Of a DNA stretch of 64,000 bases, positions 8,808-18,920 are shown piece by piece; within the stretch, counting starts at the first letter, position 1, and the number at the start of each line of letters is the position of its first letter. The stretch spans positions 1-64,000 of the forward strand of contig JABCZO010000001.1 of assembly GCA_013289615.1 (NCBI GenBank). The letters run 5' to 3'. A model generated the notes under the pieces. That model was given only the letters and a program-made list of their open reading frames with translations, was not told the origin of the DNA and did no database searches. This DNA comes from Gammaproteobacteria bacterium. GTDB taxonomy: Bacteria > Pseudomonadota > Gammaproteobacteria > Steroidobacterales > Steroidobacteraceae. The position numbers and the translations under genes are program-made.

Positions 8808-9908
8808 ATGGATTATAGCCGCGTCGGGGGGTCAATAATATTGAGCGGCTATTCAATGCCCCAACCGGCGGGTATTCAGTCAGCAGACAGCGCGCCTCAC
8901 GGCGCGCGTACGCCACTGCGTGTCGGCGTCATCCTGGCGGATCATTTCACGCTGTCGGCCTTCGCCGTGTTCATCGATCATCTGCGCCTGGCCGCAGACG
9001 AAGGCGATCGCAGCCGGCCGATGCACGTTCAATGGGCGGTCATGTCCGCGGCGCGCGAGTCGGTCCTCGCCAGCTGCGGCGTCAAGGTCGAGCCGACCAG
9101 CGAATTCCTGGCGCCCGAATCGCTCGACTACCTGATCGTGGTCGGTGGCATCCTGCATGCCGGCCCGCAGATCGATGAGGCCACGACGCGCTATCTGCGC
9201 GAGGTGGCGGCCGCTCGCGTTCCGCTGATTGGCGTGTGTACCGGCAGCTTCGTGCTGTGTCGTGCCGGCCTGATGAAAGGCCGGCGCACCTGTGTCAGCT
9301 GGTATCACTACCAGGACTTTCTGGAGGCCTTTCCCGATCATGAGGTGGTGGCGGACCGGCTGTTCCTGGCCGACGGGCCGCGCATCACCTGCGCCGGCGG
9401 CGCCGGCGCCGCCGCTCTCGCCACCTGGCTGATCGAGCGACACCTGGGCCGCGCGGTCGCCCAGAAGGCCAGCCAGGTGCTGTTGTTCGAGCGTCCCCGA
9501 TCCGGCAGCGAGGCGCAACCGCACCCACCGCTACCCGAGACGGTGCGCGAACCGCGGGTACGGCGCGCATTGCTGCTGATGGAACAAAATCTGGCGCGCC
9601 CGGTGGCCATCGCCACCATCGCCCAGGAGCTCGGCGTATCGGTGCGACAGCTCGAGCGATTGTGCCGCGAGCAGGTCGGCGTCGCTCCGGCCACGCTGTA
9701 TCGTCAGCTTCGGATGCGCTATGCGCACTGGCTGATCGAGAACACCGACCGCTCGGTGACTGAAATTGCGATCGAGGCTGGCTTTGCCGATTGCGCGCAT
9801 TTCTCGCGCCAGTTCAAGGACGCCTACGGCCTGTCGCCGTCGACGCGCCGGCTGCAGCCGGCGCGCACGATGCTGGGTGAAGCCGCCGGCGCGCGCGTGT
9901 TCGAGTGA
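8808..9908 (+). CDS. GlxA/CdhR-type transcriptional regulator (DJ-1/PfpI + AraC HTH)
   Basis: DJ-1/PfpI-like N-terminal domain (GVCTGSFVLCRAGLM) plus C-terminal AraC HTH; ATG at 8856 is an alternative start. Confidence 0.85.
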   Translation: MDYSRVGGSIILSGYSMPQPAGIQSADSAPHGARTPLRVGVILADHFTLSAFAVFIDHLRLAADEGDRSRPMHVQWAVMSAARESVLASCGVKVEPTSEFLAPESLDYLIVVGGILHAGPQIDEATTRYLREVAAARVPLIGVCTGSFVLCRAGLMKGRRTCVSWYHYQDFLEAFPDHEVVADRLFLADGPRITCAGGAGAAALATWLIERHLGRAVAQKASQVLLFERPRSGSEAQPHPPLPETVREPRVRRALLLMEQNLARPVAIATIAQELGVSVRQLERLCREQVGVAPATLYRQLRMRYAHWLIENTDRSVTEIAIEAGFADCAHFSRQFKDAYGLSPSTRRLQPARTMLGEAAGARVFE

Positions 9909-10086
9909 GCGCGCACGCCGGATCCCATGCCCAGCCGCCGCCAACCCACCGCCGCTCGCTCACAAATCCAATGACGCGTCCGTTCAATCGTGCGCCCACA
10001 GCGTTGTATCTAATGAGCCGCAGTCGATGCCAGCCGCGCGCACCGGCACGGCCGTGCTGCACAACAGGTTCCAGGGGGAGCAAGCA

Positions 10087-12792
10087 ATGAATTCGAAGAT
10101 CTCATATGCGGTAGCGGCCATCCTGGGGGGCGCGTCGTTCGCAGCCGTCGCCGCCGAAACGGCGACCGACACCGCCGAGGTGGGCACCGACATGCTCGCC
10201 GAGATCACCGTCACCGCGCAGCGCCGCACGCAGAACATCCAGGACGTGCCGATCTCGATGCAGGCCCTCACCGCGGAGACCCTGCAGCAACTCAACGTCA
10301 CGACGTTCGACGACTACATCAAGGATCTGCCGAACGTTACGGCGGCGAGCAACGGGCCGGGCCAGAACGAGGTTTTCATGCGCGGCCTGAGTGCCGGTTC
10401 GCAACCCAGCCAGGGCAGCGCTTCGACAGGCTTGTGGCCGAACGTCGCCATCTACCTGGATAATCAATCCGGGCAGCTACCGAATCGCAACCTCGACATC
10501 TATGCCGCCGACATGAATCGCATCGAGGTTCTGGAAGGCCCGCAGGGGACGCTGTTCGGTGCCGGCGCCGAGGCCGGCGTGATCCGCTACATCACCAACG
10601 AACCCAAGCTCGACGTGACGGAGGGGAGCGTCAAAGGCGGCTACGGATGGACCGCTCACGGAGATCCGAATGACAACGTGACGGCGGTCCTGAACCTGCC
10701 GCTGATCACCAACACCCTGGCCGTGCGTGGGGTGGTCTACTACGACAAGCGTGGCGGCTACATCGACAACGTGCCCGCGACGTTCACACGCAAGGACACC
10801 GATATCGGTATCCCCTATGCCAACTATCCCGCCGTCGGCGGAGCATGCCCGGATGGCGGCGCGAACAACGGCTATTGCGTGCCGCCCGGAAGCCTGACCC
10901 TCAGAAACGGTGCGGTGGTTGCCAATGGCATCAACCCGGTGACCTACGAGGGCGGGCGCGTCGAGGCGCTATACAAGTTCAACGAAGACTGGAACGTGCT
11001 GATCAGCCAGTCATACCAGGACATGGACTCGCGCGGCGTGTTCTATCAGCAGCCCAATGCCTCCGACGGTGCGCCGCTGCAGCCCCTCGAGGTCACGCTG
11101 TTCAACCCCTCGTATGACAAGGACAGATTCGAGAGCACAGCGTGGACGGTGAATGGCAGATTCGGCGCTCTGAAAGCCGTCTACACCGGTGGCTACCTGG
11201 TACGCAATGTCGAGCAGGCCAGCGACTACACCAATTACGCGCGCGGCGTGTATGCCGATTACTATCAGTGCTATGGTCCGGGAAGCTACACCCCGACCCT
11301 CAAGTCAAAATGCTTCTCGCCGAGCGCCGTCTGGCACTCAGTCGAACGCAATACGCATCAGCAGCACGAGTTTCGCCTGAGCACGCCGGACGAGTGGCGC
11401 TTGCGCGCCATCGGCGGCGTGTTTTGGGAGAACAATACCCTGTACGACCAGACCGGCTGGGGTTACAAGACCGTGCCTTCGTGCACGGCCACCCCGCCGG
11501 CGGCCGGGGCCGGATGTTTCTCGGACATCGGCACGTTCCCCGGCTCGACCGTCGTGTATCCCGGTGTTCAACCCGCTCCCACGTCCTTCTATCAGGACAC
11601 GGTGCGCACCACCAAGCAGACCGCTTTCTTTGCCTCGGCGGATTTCGACCTGATTCCGAAGGTCCTGACGATAACGGCGGGCACGCGCCATTACCGCTTC
11701 GACACCAGTTCGGAAGGCAGCGTCCTGGGCAGTTTTTACTGCTTCGGGACCGGGGTCATTCCCGGTGGCTGCCACGTCACCAGCCCGATACCCTCTAGTT
11801 ACAACCTCAACGCGGCGAATCTCAGGGACAGCGAGTCCGGTTTCAAGAGCCGCGCGAATCTGACCTGGCACATCATGCCGGATGTAATGGTCTATTACAC
11901 GTTCTCGCAGGGCTTTCGTCCGGGCGGCTTCAACCAGAACGGCGGTGCGCCGCATGCCTTCGTTGAGACCGCAGCCGGCGGCCCGCTGCAGCCGCAGTAC
12001 CTGATCCCCAAGTCGTACACCTCCGACAAACTGACGAACAGCGAAATCGGCTGGAAGACGGAATTCTTCAACCATCGCCTGCAGTGGAACGGAGCCCTGT
12101 ACCAGGAGAACTGGGACAATGTTCAGGTCGCCTTCTTCGACCCCGGGGTGGTCGGCAACATTTTCTTCAACACCAACGGTCAGAACTTCCTGATCAGGGG
12201 CATTGAAACCTCATTGGTGGCCCGGGTCACCACCGGGCTGACGCTGCAGGGTGCGGCATCCTGGAACCAGAGCCGGCAGACGAATTCGCCGGTGCTGACC
12301 AACAACAATCCGGCAAGCCCGAACTTCGGCAAGCCGATCACGTCCGCCTGCCGGGACTGGGGTCCCGTCATCGGCACCTACGGTGGCTGCGCTGCGGTTG
12401 TCAACCCGTTCGGCCCGATTGGCTCCCCGAGCGCCGATGCGCCGCCGATCCAGTTCAGCCTGCGCGCCCGCTACGAGTGGACCATCGCCGGATACACCCC
12501 TTTCGTTCAATTCAACGCCACCCATCAGGGCATTTCGTTCACGCAGGCGGGTGCGAATCCTTTACAGGGACCCGGAGCCATCAGCACCGGCCGGTTGCGG
12601 TTCGAGAACCCCGCGTACTCGACCTACGACGCGTCATTCGGCGTCGCCAAGGGTCCCTGGTACGTGACCGTGTTCGGTGAGAACCTCGCCAATTCGAACG
12701 CCAGCGTGTTCGTGAGCACCGATCAGTTCATCGTCGCGCAGACGCCGCTGCGACCGCGGGTCCTGGGAGTTACGGTTGGCTATAATTTTTAA
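10087..12792 (+). CDS. TonB-dependent outer-membrane receptor
   Basis: ATG at 10087 preceded by GGGGGAG; signal peptide; plug 'EITVTAQRRTQNIQDVPISMQALT'; terminal 'RPRVLGVTVGYNF' beta signal. Confidence 0.9.
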   Translation: MNSKISYAVAAILGGASFAAVAAETATDTAEVGTDMLAEITVTAQRRTQNIQDVPISMQALTAETLQQLNVTTFDDYIKDLPNVTAASNGPGQNEVFMRGLSAGSQPSQGSASTGLWPNVAIYLDNQSGQLPNRNLDIYAADMNRIEVLEGPQGTLFGAGAEAGVIRYITNEPKLDVTEGSVKGGYGWTAHGDPNDNVTAVLNLPLITNTLAVRGVVYYDKRGGYIDNVPATFTRKDTDIGIPYANYPAVGGACPDGGANNGYCVPPGSLTLRNGAVVANGINPVTYEGGRVEALYKFNEDWNVLISQSYQDMDSRGVFYQQPNASDGAPLQPLEVTLFNPSYDKDRFESTAWTVNGRFGALKAVYTGGYLVRNVEQASDYTNYARGVYADYYQCYGPGSYTPTLKSKCFSPSAVWHSVERNTHQQHEFRLSTPDEWRLRAIGGVFWENNTLYDQTGWGYKTVPSCTATPPAAGAGCFSDIGTFPGSTVVYPGVQPAPTSFYQDTVRTTKQTAFFASADFDLIPKVLTITAGTRHYRFDTSSEGSVLGSFYCFGTGVIPGGCHVTSPIPSSYNLNAANLRDSESGFKSRANLTWHIMPDVMVYYTFSQGFRPGGFNQNGGAPHAFVETAAGGPLQPQYLIPKSYTSDKLTNSEIGWKTEFFNHRLQWNGALYQENWDNVQVAFFDPGVVGNIFFNTNGQNFLIRGIETSLVARVTTGLTLQGAASWNQSRQTNSPVLTNNNPASPNFGKPITSACRDWGPVIGTYGGCAAVVNPFGPIGSPSADAPPIQFSLRARYEWTIAGYTPFVQFNATHQGISFTQAGANPLQGPGAISTGRLRFENPAYSTYDASFGVAKGPWYVTVFGENLANSNASVFVSTDQFIVAQTPLRPRVLGVTVGYNF

Positions 12793-12905
12793 GCACTGAG
12801 TTTCCGCCGGCCTGAGCATCACGCGCCGCCGTGCGCGGCGCAAAGCGGCGCGCCCGTCCGGTATCTTCGGGTGCATGATACCCCCGTGCCCATCTCTATC
12901 GATCT

Positions 12906-14906
12906 ATGAACCAACCCTCGGCCGTCGATCCCGAGGTCCAGCGTATGGGCGAGCTCATGCAGGAGCACCGCTTCGCCGACGTCCTGCGGGCGGCCGATGC
13001 CTTGCTCCTCACGGCCCCTGAGAATCGTGACGTTCTCTATCTGCGCGCGGTGGCGCAACGCAGGCTCGGCGATATCCCTGCGGCGCTTGCCACGCTCGCC
13101 GGACTCGAGCAAATGCATCCGCGCTTCAGCCGCCTCTACCAGGAGCGCGGCCATTGCTTCGTCGCGCTGCGGCAGGCACCGGCCGCGATCGAGGCCTTTG
13201 TGCGCGGCGTGCACATCAATCCCGCGTTGCCAGCCAGCTGGAGCATGCTCGAGGGCCTGTACCGCATGATCGGGCAGACTGATAACGCTGCGGCCGCCGC
13301 CGCGCACGTCGCGAAACTCAAGACACTGCCTTCCGACGTGGTGACGGCCACTGCGCTGTTCATGGACGGCGAACTGGCGCAGGCCGAGCAGCTGATTCGC
13401 GCATTTCTGCTCAAGCATGGTCACCACGTCGAGGCCATGCGCCTGCTGGCGCGCATTGGCATCGAGCGCGACGTTCTCGACGACGCCCAACTTCTACTGG
13501 AGGGGGTGCTCGACCTGGTGCCCGAATATCACCCCGCCCGATTCGACTACGCGCAGGTGCTGAGCAAGCGCCACATGCACCAACGGGCGCGGGAGCAAGT
13601 CGAGAAGCTGCTCGAAGTCGATCCCACCGACCGCAACTACCGCACGCTCTATGCGGTGACACTCGTGGGTCTCGGCCTGCATGAGCGCGCCATCGAGCTC
13701 TACCGGGAACTATTGCCGGGAGCGCAACAGCCGGCTGAGTTGCACCTGTCGATCGCGCATGCGCTCAAGACGCTCGGGCATCGCGCCGAAGCCGTCGCCG
13801 AGTACCGCGTGGCAGCGGCGATCGGCGGCGGCAATGGCGATGCCTATTGGAGTCTGGCGAATCTTAAGACCTACCGCTTCGAGGAGGAGGAGTTGAGGCA
13901 GATGCGTGCCGCGGAAGCGGCAACCACCACGTCCGTCGTGGATCGCTACCATCTGTGTTTTGCTCTCGGCAAGGCGCTCGAAGACCGGCAGCAATATGAA
14001 GCGTCCTATGAGTACTACGCCCGCGGCAACGCGCTCAAACGCTCCACCAGCCGCTACCGGCCGGAGATCTTCGAACTCAACACTCGGCTGCAGATCGAGG
14101 TCTGTACGCCTGCCCTGTTCGATCGCAACAAGGATGGCGGCGCCGGCGCCGCGGACCCCATATTCATCGTCGGCCTACCACGCTCGGGCTCGACACTGCT
14201 CGAGCAGATTCTCGCATCCCACTCCGCGGTCGAAGGCACCCAGGAACTCGCCGATATTGCGCGCATCGTGATGGACCTGCAGGGCCGTGGCCGTGACGCG
14301 CAGCGCGGTGACCCGCGATATCCGGCCGTACTGGTGCAGATGCGTGCCGAGGATTATCGCCGCCTCGGCGAGAAGTATCTGAGCGATACACGTGTCTACC
14401 GAAGCGGCAAAGCGCGCTTCATCGATAAGATGCCGAACAACTTCCGGCACGTGGGACTCATCCACCTGATGTTACCCAACGCGAAGATCATCGACGGGCG
14501 ACGCGAGCCGATGGCCTGTTGTTTCGGCAATTTCAAACAGCTGTTTGCTCACGGCCAGGAATTTGCCTACAGCATCGACGACATCGCGCGCTACTACCGC
14601 ACCTACCTCGAGCTCATGCAACATTGGGATGCCGTGCTGCCTGGGCGCGTGCTGCGCGTGCAGCACGAAGACGTGGTGAATGACCTGGAAGGCAATGTCC
14701 GTCGATTGCTTGATTATTGTGAGCTGGAGTTTGAACCCGCTTGCGTCGAGTTCCACAAGACCGAACGCAGCGTGCGTACGGCCAGTTCCGAGCAAGTCCG
14801 CCAGCCGATCTATCGCGAGGGTCTGGATCAATGGCGTCACTACGAACCCTGGTTGGGACGCTTGCGCGAGGCCCTCGGCGATGCGCTCACGCGCTACCGC
14901 GACTAG
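12906..14906 (+). CDS. TPR repeat + sulfotransferase family protein
   Basis: N-terminal TPR units; C-terminal 'FIVGLPRSGSTLLEQILASHSAVEGTQEL' PAPS-binding sulfotransferase motif. Confidence 0.88.
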   Translation: MNQPSAVDPEVQRMGELMQEHRFADVLRAADALLLTAPENRDVLYLRAVAQRRLGDIPAALATLAGLEQMHPRFSRLYQERGHCFVALRQAPAAIEAFVRGVHINPALPASWSMLEGLYRMIGQTDNAAAAAAHVAKLKTLPSDVVTATALFMDGELAQAEQLIRAFLLKHGHHVEAMRLLARIGIERDVLDDAQLLLEGVLDLVPEYHPARFDYAQVLSKRHMHQRAREQVEKLLEVDPTDRNYRTLYAVTLVGLGLHERAIELYRELLPGAQQPAELHLSIAHALKTLGHRAEAVAEYRVAAAIGGGNGDAYWSLANLKTYRFEEEELRQMRAAEAATTTSVVDRYHLCFALGKALEDRQQYEASYEYYARGNALKRSTSRYRPEIFELNTRLQIEVCTPALFDRNKDGGAGAADPIFIVGLPRSGSTLLEQILASHSAVEGTQELADIARIVMDLQGRGRDAQRGDPRYPAVLVQMRAEDYRRLGEKYLSDTRVYRSGKARFIDKMPNNFRHVGLIHLMLPNAKIIDGRREPMACCFGNFKQLFAHGQEFAYSIDDIARYYRTYLELMQHWDAVLPGRVLRVQHEDVVNDLEGNVRRLLDYCELEFEPACVEFHKTERSVRTASSEQVRQPIYREGLDQWRHYEPWLGRLREALGDALTRYRD

Positions 14907-14991
14907 ACCCCAGCGAGTCGGCCTGCGCTCCGTGCCTTGTGGCGCAGATCGCGCACAGGTTAACCGCGCGCACGCTGGGCTTTGCGCCCGC

Positions 14992-17121
14992 TCAGGCAAC
15001 CAGCGCGAACAGTACCAGCGAGCGTGCGCTGATCGCATAGCCGGTACCGCTGGCAACAGTGCGTGCCGCGGCGTCGGTTGCGGTGACGTTGGTATCGAGC
15101 AGCAGCGCCCAATGATCGCCGCCGGTGCACACCGGCAGGATATATTCCACCGCCTCGTGATGCGCGTTGAGCGCCAGCAGCATGGTGGCCTCGGTGCCGC
15201 GCTGACGCAGTCCCGTGGGTCGCGCGCGGCCATCCAACAGCATGCCAAAGCAGTGCATGCTGCCGTCGTGCCAGTCCTCGGTGCGCATCTCGTTGCCCGA
15301 GGCATTGACCCAGGTGAGATCCTTGACCTCGAGTTCCTCGTCGTAGGCGCCGGTCAGGAAGCGGTTGCGGCGCAGGATCGGGTAGCGCATCCGCAGCCCC
15401 GTCGTCGTCTGCACGAAACGCAGCAGGGACTGGTTGGTCTCGGCAAGCCTCCAGTCCAGCCAGCTGATCTCATTGTCCTGGCAATAGGCGTTGTTATTGC
15501 CATGCTGCGTGCGGCCGAACTCGTCCCCGGCCAGCAGCATCGGCGTGCCCTGGGACAGCAGCAGCGTGGCCAGAAAGTTTCGTAGCTGGCGTTCGCGCAG
15601 CGCCAGGATGGCCGGATCGTCGCTCGGGCCTTCGGCGCCGCAATTCCATGAGCGATTGTCGTTGCTGCCGTCCTGATTGTTCTCACCGTTGGCCTCGTTA
15701 TGCTTGTCGTTGTAGCTCACCACGTCCATCAGCGTGAAGCCGTCGTGTGCGGTGACGAAATTCACGCAGGCCGAGGGCCTGCGCCCGAGGCGATTGAATA
15801 TATCGGCGGAGGCGCACAGGCGCTGCGCCAGGTCGCCGGCGCTGGCCTCGCCCTTCCAGAAATCGCGCGTGGTGTCGCGGTAGCGATCATTCCATTCCGC
15901 CCAGCCGGGCGGAAAGGCGCCCACCTGGTAGCCTCCCGGCCCTACGTCCCACGGCTCGGCGATCAGCTTGACGCTGCGCAGGACCGGGTCCTGGTGGCAG
16001 GCCTTCAGAAAGCCACTCTGGTTGTCGAAGCCGCCCGGCTCGCGCGCCAGGATGGTTCCGAGGTCGAAACGAAAGCCATCCACGTGCAGCTCGTTGACCC
16101 AATAACGCAGGCTGTCGGTCACCATCTGGATCACGGCCGGGTGCGACAGGTTCAGCGTGTTGCCGGTACCGGTGTCGTTGACGTAGTAGCGCTTCTCGTC
16201 GCCCATCAGGCGGTAATAGGTCGCATTGTCGATGCCCTTGAACGACAGCGTCGGCCCGTGCTCGTTGCCCTCCGCGGTATGGTTGTAGACCACATCCAGC
16301 AGCACTTCCAGCCCGGCGTCATGGAAGCGGGCGACCATCTCCTTGAACTCGCGCAGGCACTGTTCGGGCTCGGACGCATAGCGCGGGTCGGGAGCGAAGA
16401 ATCCAATGCTGTTGTAGCCCCAATAGTTCTTCAGCCCGCGCTCCAGCAGGTGACTGTCGTCGATGAAGGTATGGATCGGCAGCAGCTCGATCGATGTGAC
16501 GCCGAGCGATTTGACGTAGTGGACCACCTCCTGGGTTCCCAGGCCCGCATAGGTGCCGCGTCGTGCCGGTGGTACCTGCGGATGCAACCTGGTAAAGCCA
16601 CGTACGTGCGCTTCATAGATGATGGTCTGGTCCCAGGGCACACCGCGCGAGCGTGGCTGCCCGTGCCAGTCAAAATTCGGATCCACCACCACGCACTTGG
16701 GCATGAACGGCGCGCTGTCGCGCTCATCAAAGCTCAGGTCATCGCCGTCGGCACCGATGCTGTAGCCAAAGCAGGCAGGATCCCATTGCAGGCGGCCGGT
16801 GTGACCGCGCGCGTACGGCTCCAGCAGCAGCTTGTTGGGGTTAAAGCGATGACCGGCAGCGGGCTCGTACGGACCGTGCACGCGCAGGCCGTAGACGTCG
16901 CTCGGATTGACGTCGGGCAGATAGCCATGCCAGATCTCGTCGGTGTACTCGGGCAATGCAATGCGCTCGAGTTCGGTGTCGCCGTTGCGGTCGAACAGGC
17001 AGATCTCCACCTTGCTGGCGTGGGCGGAGAAGACCGCGAAGTTGGTCCCCTTGCCATCCCAGATCGCTCCCTGTGCGGCGGGGCTGCCTTCCCTGACTCG
17101 ACTCGCCCTGCTCGCTGCCAT
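14992..17121 (-). CDS. glgX: glycogen debranching protein GlgX
   Basis: GH13 isoamylase-type: 'GTNFAVFSAHASKVEICLFD', 'LDVVYNHTAEG', 'VDGFRFDLGTIL', 'NFVTAHDGFTL'. Confidence 0.92.
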   Translation of the reverse strand: MAASRASRVREGSPAAQGAIWDGKGTNFAVFSAHASKVEICLFDRNGDTELERIALPEYTDEIWHGYLPDVNPSDVYGLRVHGPYEPAAGHRFNPNKLLLEPYARGHTGRLQWDPACFGYSIGADGDDLSFDERDSAPFMPKCVVVDPNFDWHGQPRSRGVPWDQTIIYEAHVRGFTRLHPQVPPARRGTYAGLGTQEVVHYVKSLGVTSIELLPIHTFIDDSHLLERGLKNYWGYNSIGFFAPDPRYASEPEQCLREFKEMVARFHDAGLEVLLDVVYNHTAEGNEHGPTLSFKGIDNATYYRLMGDEKRYYVNDTGTGNTLNLSHPAVIQMVTDSLRYWVNELHVDGFRFDLGTILAREPGGFDNQSGFLKACHQDPVLRSVKLIAEPWDVGPGGYQVGAFPPGWAEWNDRYRDTTRDFWKGEASAGDLAQRLCASADIFNRLGRRPSACVNFVTAHDGFTLMDVVSYNDKHNEANGENNQDGSNDNRSWNCGAEGPSDDPAILALRERQLRNFLATLLLSQGTPMLLAGDEFGRTQHGNNNAYCQDNEISWLDWRLAETNQSLLRFVQTTTGLRMRYPILRRNRFLTGAYDEELEVKDLTWVNASGNEMRTEDWHDGSMHCFGMLLDGRARPTGLRQRGTEATMLLALNAHHEAVEYILPVCTGGDHWALLLDTNVTATDAAARTVASGTGYAISARSLVLFALVA

Positions 17122-17246
17122 TCGTGCCTCCCGGTGCCGGCGCTAGCCTTGCACGGGCGGCTCGATGGCGTCACCGACCCGGCTCCGACAATCGCACCGG
17201 AAACGTCCGACACGCGAATCCGCGGCCGCATCGCCTGCGGCCAGAG

Positions 17247-18905
17247 CTAGCGCTGCGCGCTTTGCCATTCCCCGGCCGTGTAGTAAGGCATATCGGCCGG
17301 CGGCAGCAATGGTTTGCCCAGAATATGGTCGGCGGCCTTCTCGGCCAGCATGATGGTCGGCGCATTCAGGTTGCCGTTGGTGATCGAGGGCATGATCGAG
17401 GAGTCCACCACCCGCAGCGCCTCGATACCGATGACGCGGGTGTGCGGATCGACCACCGCCATCGGATCGTCGGCGCTGCCCATCCGGCATGAGCACGAGG
17501 GATGATAGGCGCTCTGCACGTGCTCTCGGATGAAGGCGTCGATCTGCGCGTCGGTCTGCACAGCGCTGCCGGGCTGGATCTCGCGCCCGCGGTACGGATC
17601 GAAGGCGGCCTGCGCGAAGATTTCGCGTGTCAGGCGCAGGCAGGCGCGCATCTGCACCCAGTCATCGGGCTGCGACATGTAATTGAAAAATACCTTCGGC
17701 TTGTCGAGCGCTTTGGCCGATGCCAGCCGCACCCAGCCACGGCTGCCAGAGCGCATCGGTCCGACGTGCGCCTGGAAGCCGTGTTCGCGCGCCAGTGAAG
17801 AGCCGTCGTAGCTCACCGCCAGCGGCAGGAAATGGTACTGGATGTCCGGATAACGTTCACCGGCGCGGCTGCGGATGAAGCCGCCGGTCTCGAAATGATT
17901 GGTGGCCCCGAGGCCGTCCTTGCACAGCAGCCAGCGCAGGCCGATCAGCGCCTTGCGGTATGGCGTCATCTGCGAGTACAGCGTAATCGGCTGCGTGCAG
18001 GCAACCTGGAAATAGAATTCCAGATGATCCTGCAGGTTCTCGCCCACACCGGCCAGTTCATGCACGAGCGCGATACCGTGGCGCGACAATTCGGCGTGCG
18101 GCCCCACACCCGAGAGCTTGAGCAGCTGCGGTGAATTGATCGGACCACCGCTCACGATCACCTCGCGGCGCGCGCCCACCAGCCGCTCGGCGCCGGCGCG
18201 CCGGTAGCGCACGCCGCTGGCTCGACGGTCGTCAAATACGATCTGGGTAGCGAGCGCATGCGTGCGCACCGTCAGGTTGGCCCGACGCATCGCCGGGCGC
18301 AGGTAGGCGTTGGCCGCGCTGCAGCGCCGACCGCCGCCGACGGTCATGTCGAGCCGGCCGAAGCCCTCCTGCTGAAAGCCGTTGATATCGTCGGTCAGCG
18401 GATAACCGGCCTGGCGTGCCGCCGCCAGCCAGGCGTGGTGCAGCGGATTGCTCAGCGTGCCATAGCGCGTCTGCAGCTTGCCGTCGGCGCCGCGATAGTC
18501 ATCGCCACCATCGGCGCGCCGCTCAGCGCGCCGGAAATACGGCAGCAGATGCCGGTAGCCCCACCCGGCAGCGCCCTGCGATTCCCATTGCTCATAGTCC
18601 ATCGCGTTGCCACGCACGTACACCAGACCGTTGATCGACGATGAACCGCCCAGCACCTTGCCGCGCGGGGTGTGCAGCCGGCGGCCGCCCAGGTGTGGCT
18701 CGGGCTCGCTCTCATAGCGCCAGTCGTACTTCGGCATGTTCATCGGGATCGACAACGCCGAGGGCATCTGGATATAGACCGAGCGATCCGAGCCACCGTA
18801 CTCGAGCAGCAGTACGCTGTAGCTGCCATCCTCGGTGAGCCGATCGGCCAGTACGCAGCCCGCCGAGCCGGCACCCACGATCACATAGTCGAACGCCTCC
18901 GCCAC
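17247..18905 (-). CDS. betA: choline dehydrogenase (GMC oxidoreductase)
   Basis: 'FDYVIVGAGSAGCVLADRL', 'GSSSINGLVYVRGNAMDYEQWE', 'SAYHPSCSCRMG'; adjacent to betI-betB fusion. Confidence 0.9.
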   Translation of the reverse strand: MAEAFDYVIVGAGSAGCVLADRLTEDGSYSVLLLEYGGSDRSVYIQMPSALSIPMNMPKYDWRYESEPEPHLGGRRLHTPRGKVLGGSSSINGLVYVRGNAMDYEQWESQGAAGWGYRHLLPYFRRAERRADGGDDYRGADGKLQTRYGTLSNPLHHAWLAAARQAGYPLTDDINGFQQEGFGRLDMTVGGGRRCSAANAYLRPAMRRANLTVRTHALATQIVFDDRRASGVRYRRAGAERLVGARREVIVSGGPINSPQLLKLSGVGPHAELSRHGIALVHELAGVGENLQDHLEFYFQVACTQPITLYSQMTPYRKALIGLRWLLCKDGLGATNHFETGGFIRSRAGERYPDIQYHFLPLAVSYDGSSLAREHGFQAHVGPMRSGSRGWVRLASAKALDKPKVFFNYMSQPDDWVQMRACLRLTREIFAQAAFDPYRGREIQPGSAVQTDAQIDAFIREHVQSAYHPSCSCRMGSADDPMAVVDPHTRVIGIEALRVVDSSIMPSITNGNLNAPTIMLAEKAADHILGKPLLPPADMPYYTAGEWQSAQR

Positions 18906-18920
18906 TAGCCGCCGCTCCGT

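Noticed and set aside
9970-9995. GTTCAAT near the TonB receptor start region as another BetI-like site
   Set aside because: Only one half-site recognisable; insufficient symmetry
12823-12841. GC-rich hairpin GCGCCGC-CGTGC-GCGGCGC after the TonB receptor gene
   Set aside because: No following U-tract and GC-rich palindromes are common here; not called as terminator
15700-17250. 516-aa + strand ORF opposite glgX
   Set aside because: Shadow ORF; glgX motifs are unambiguous
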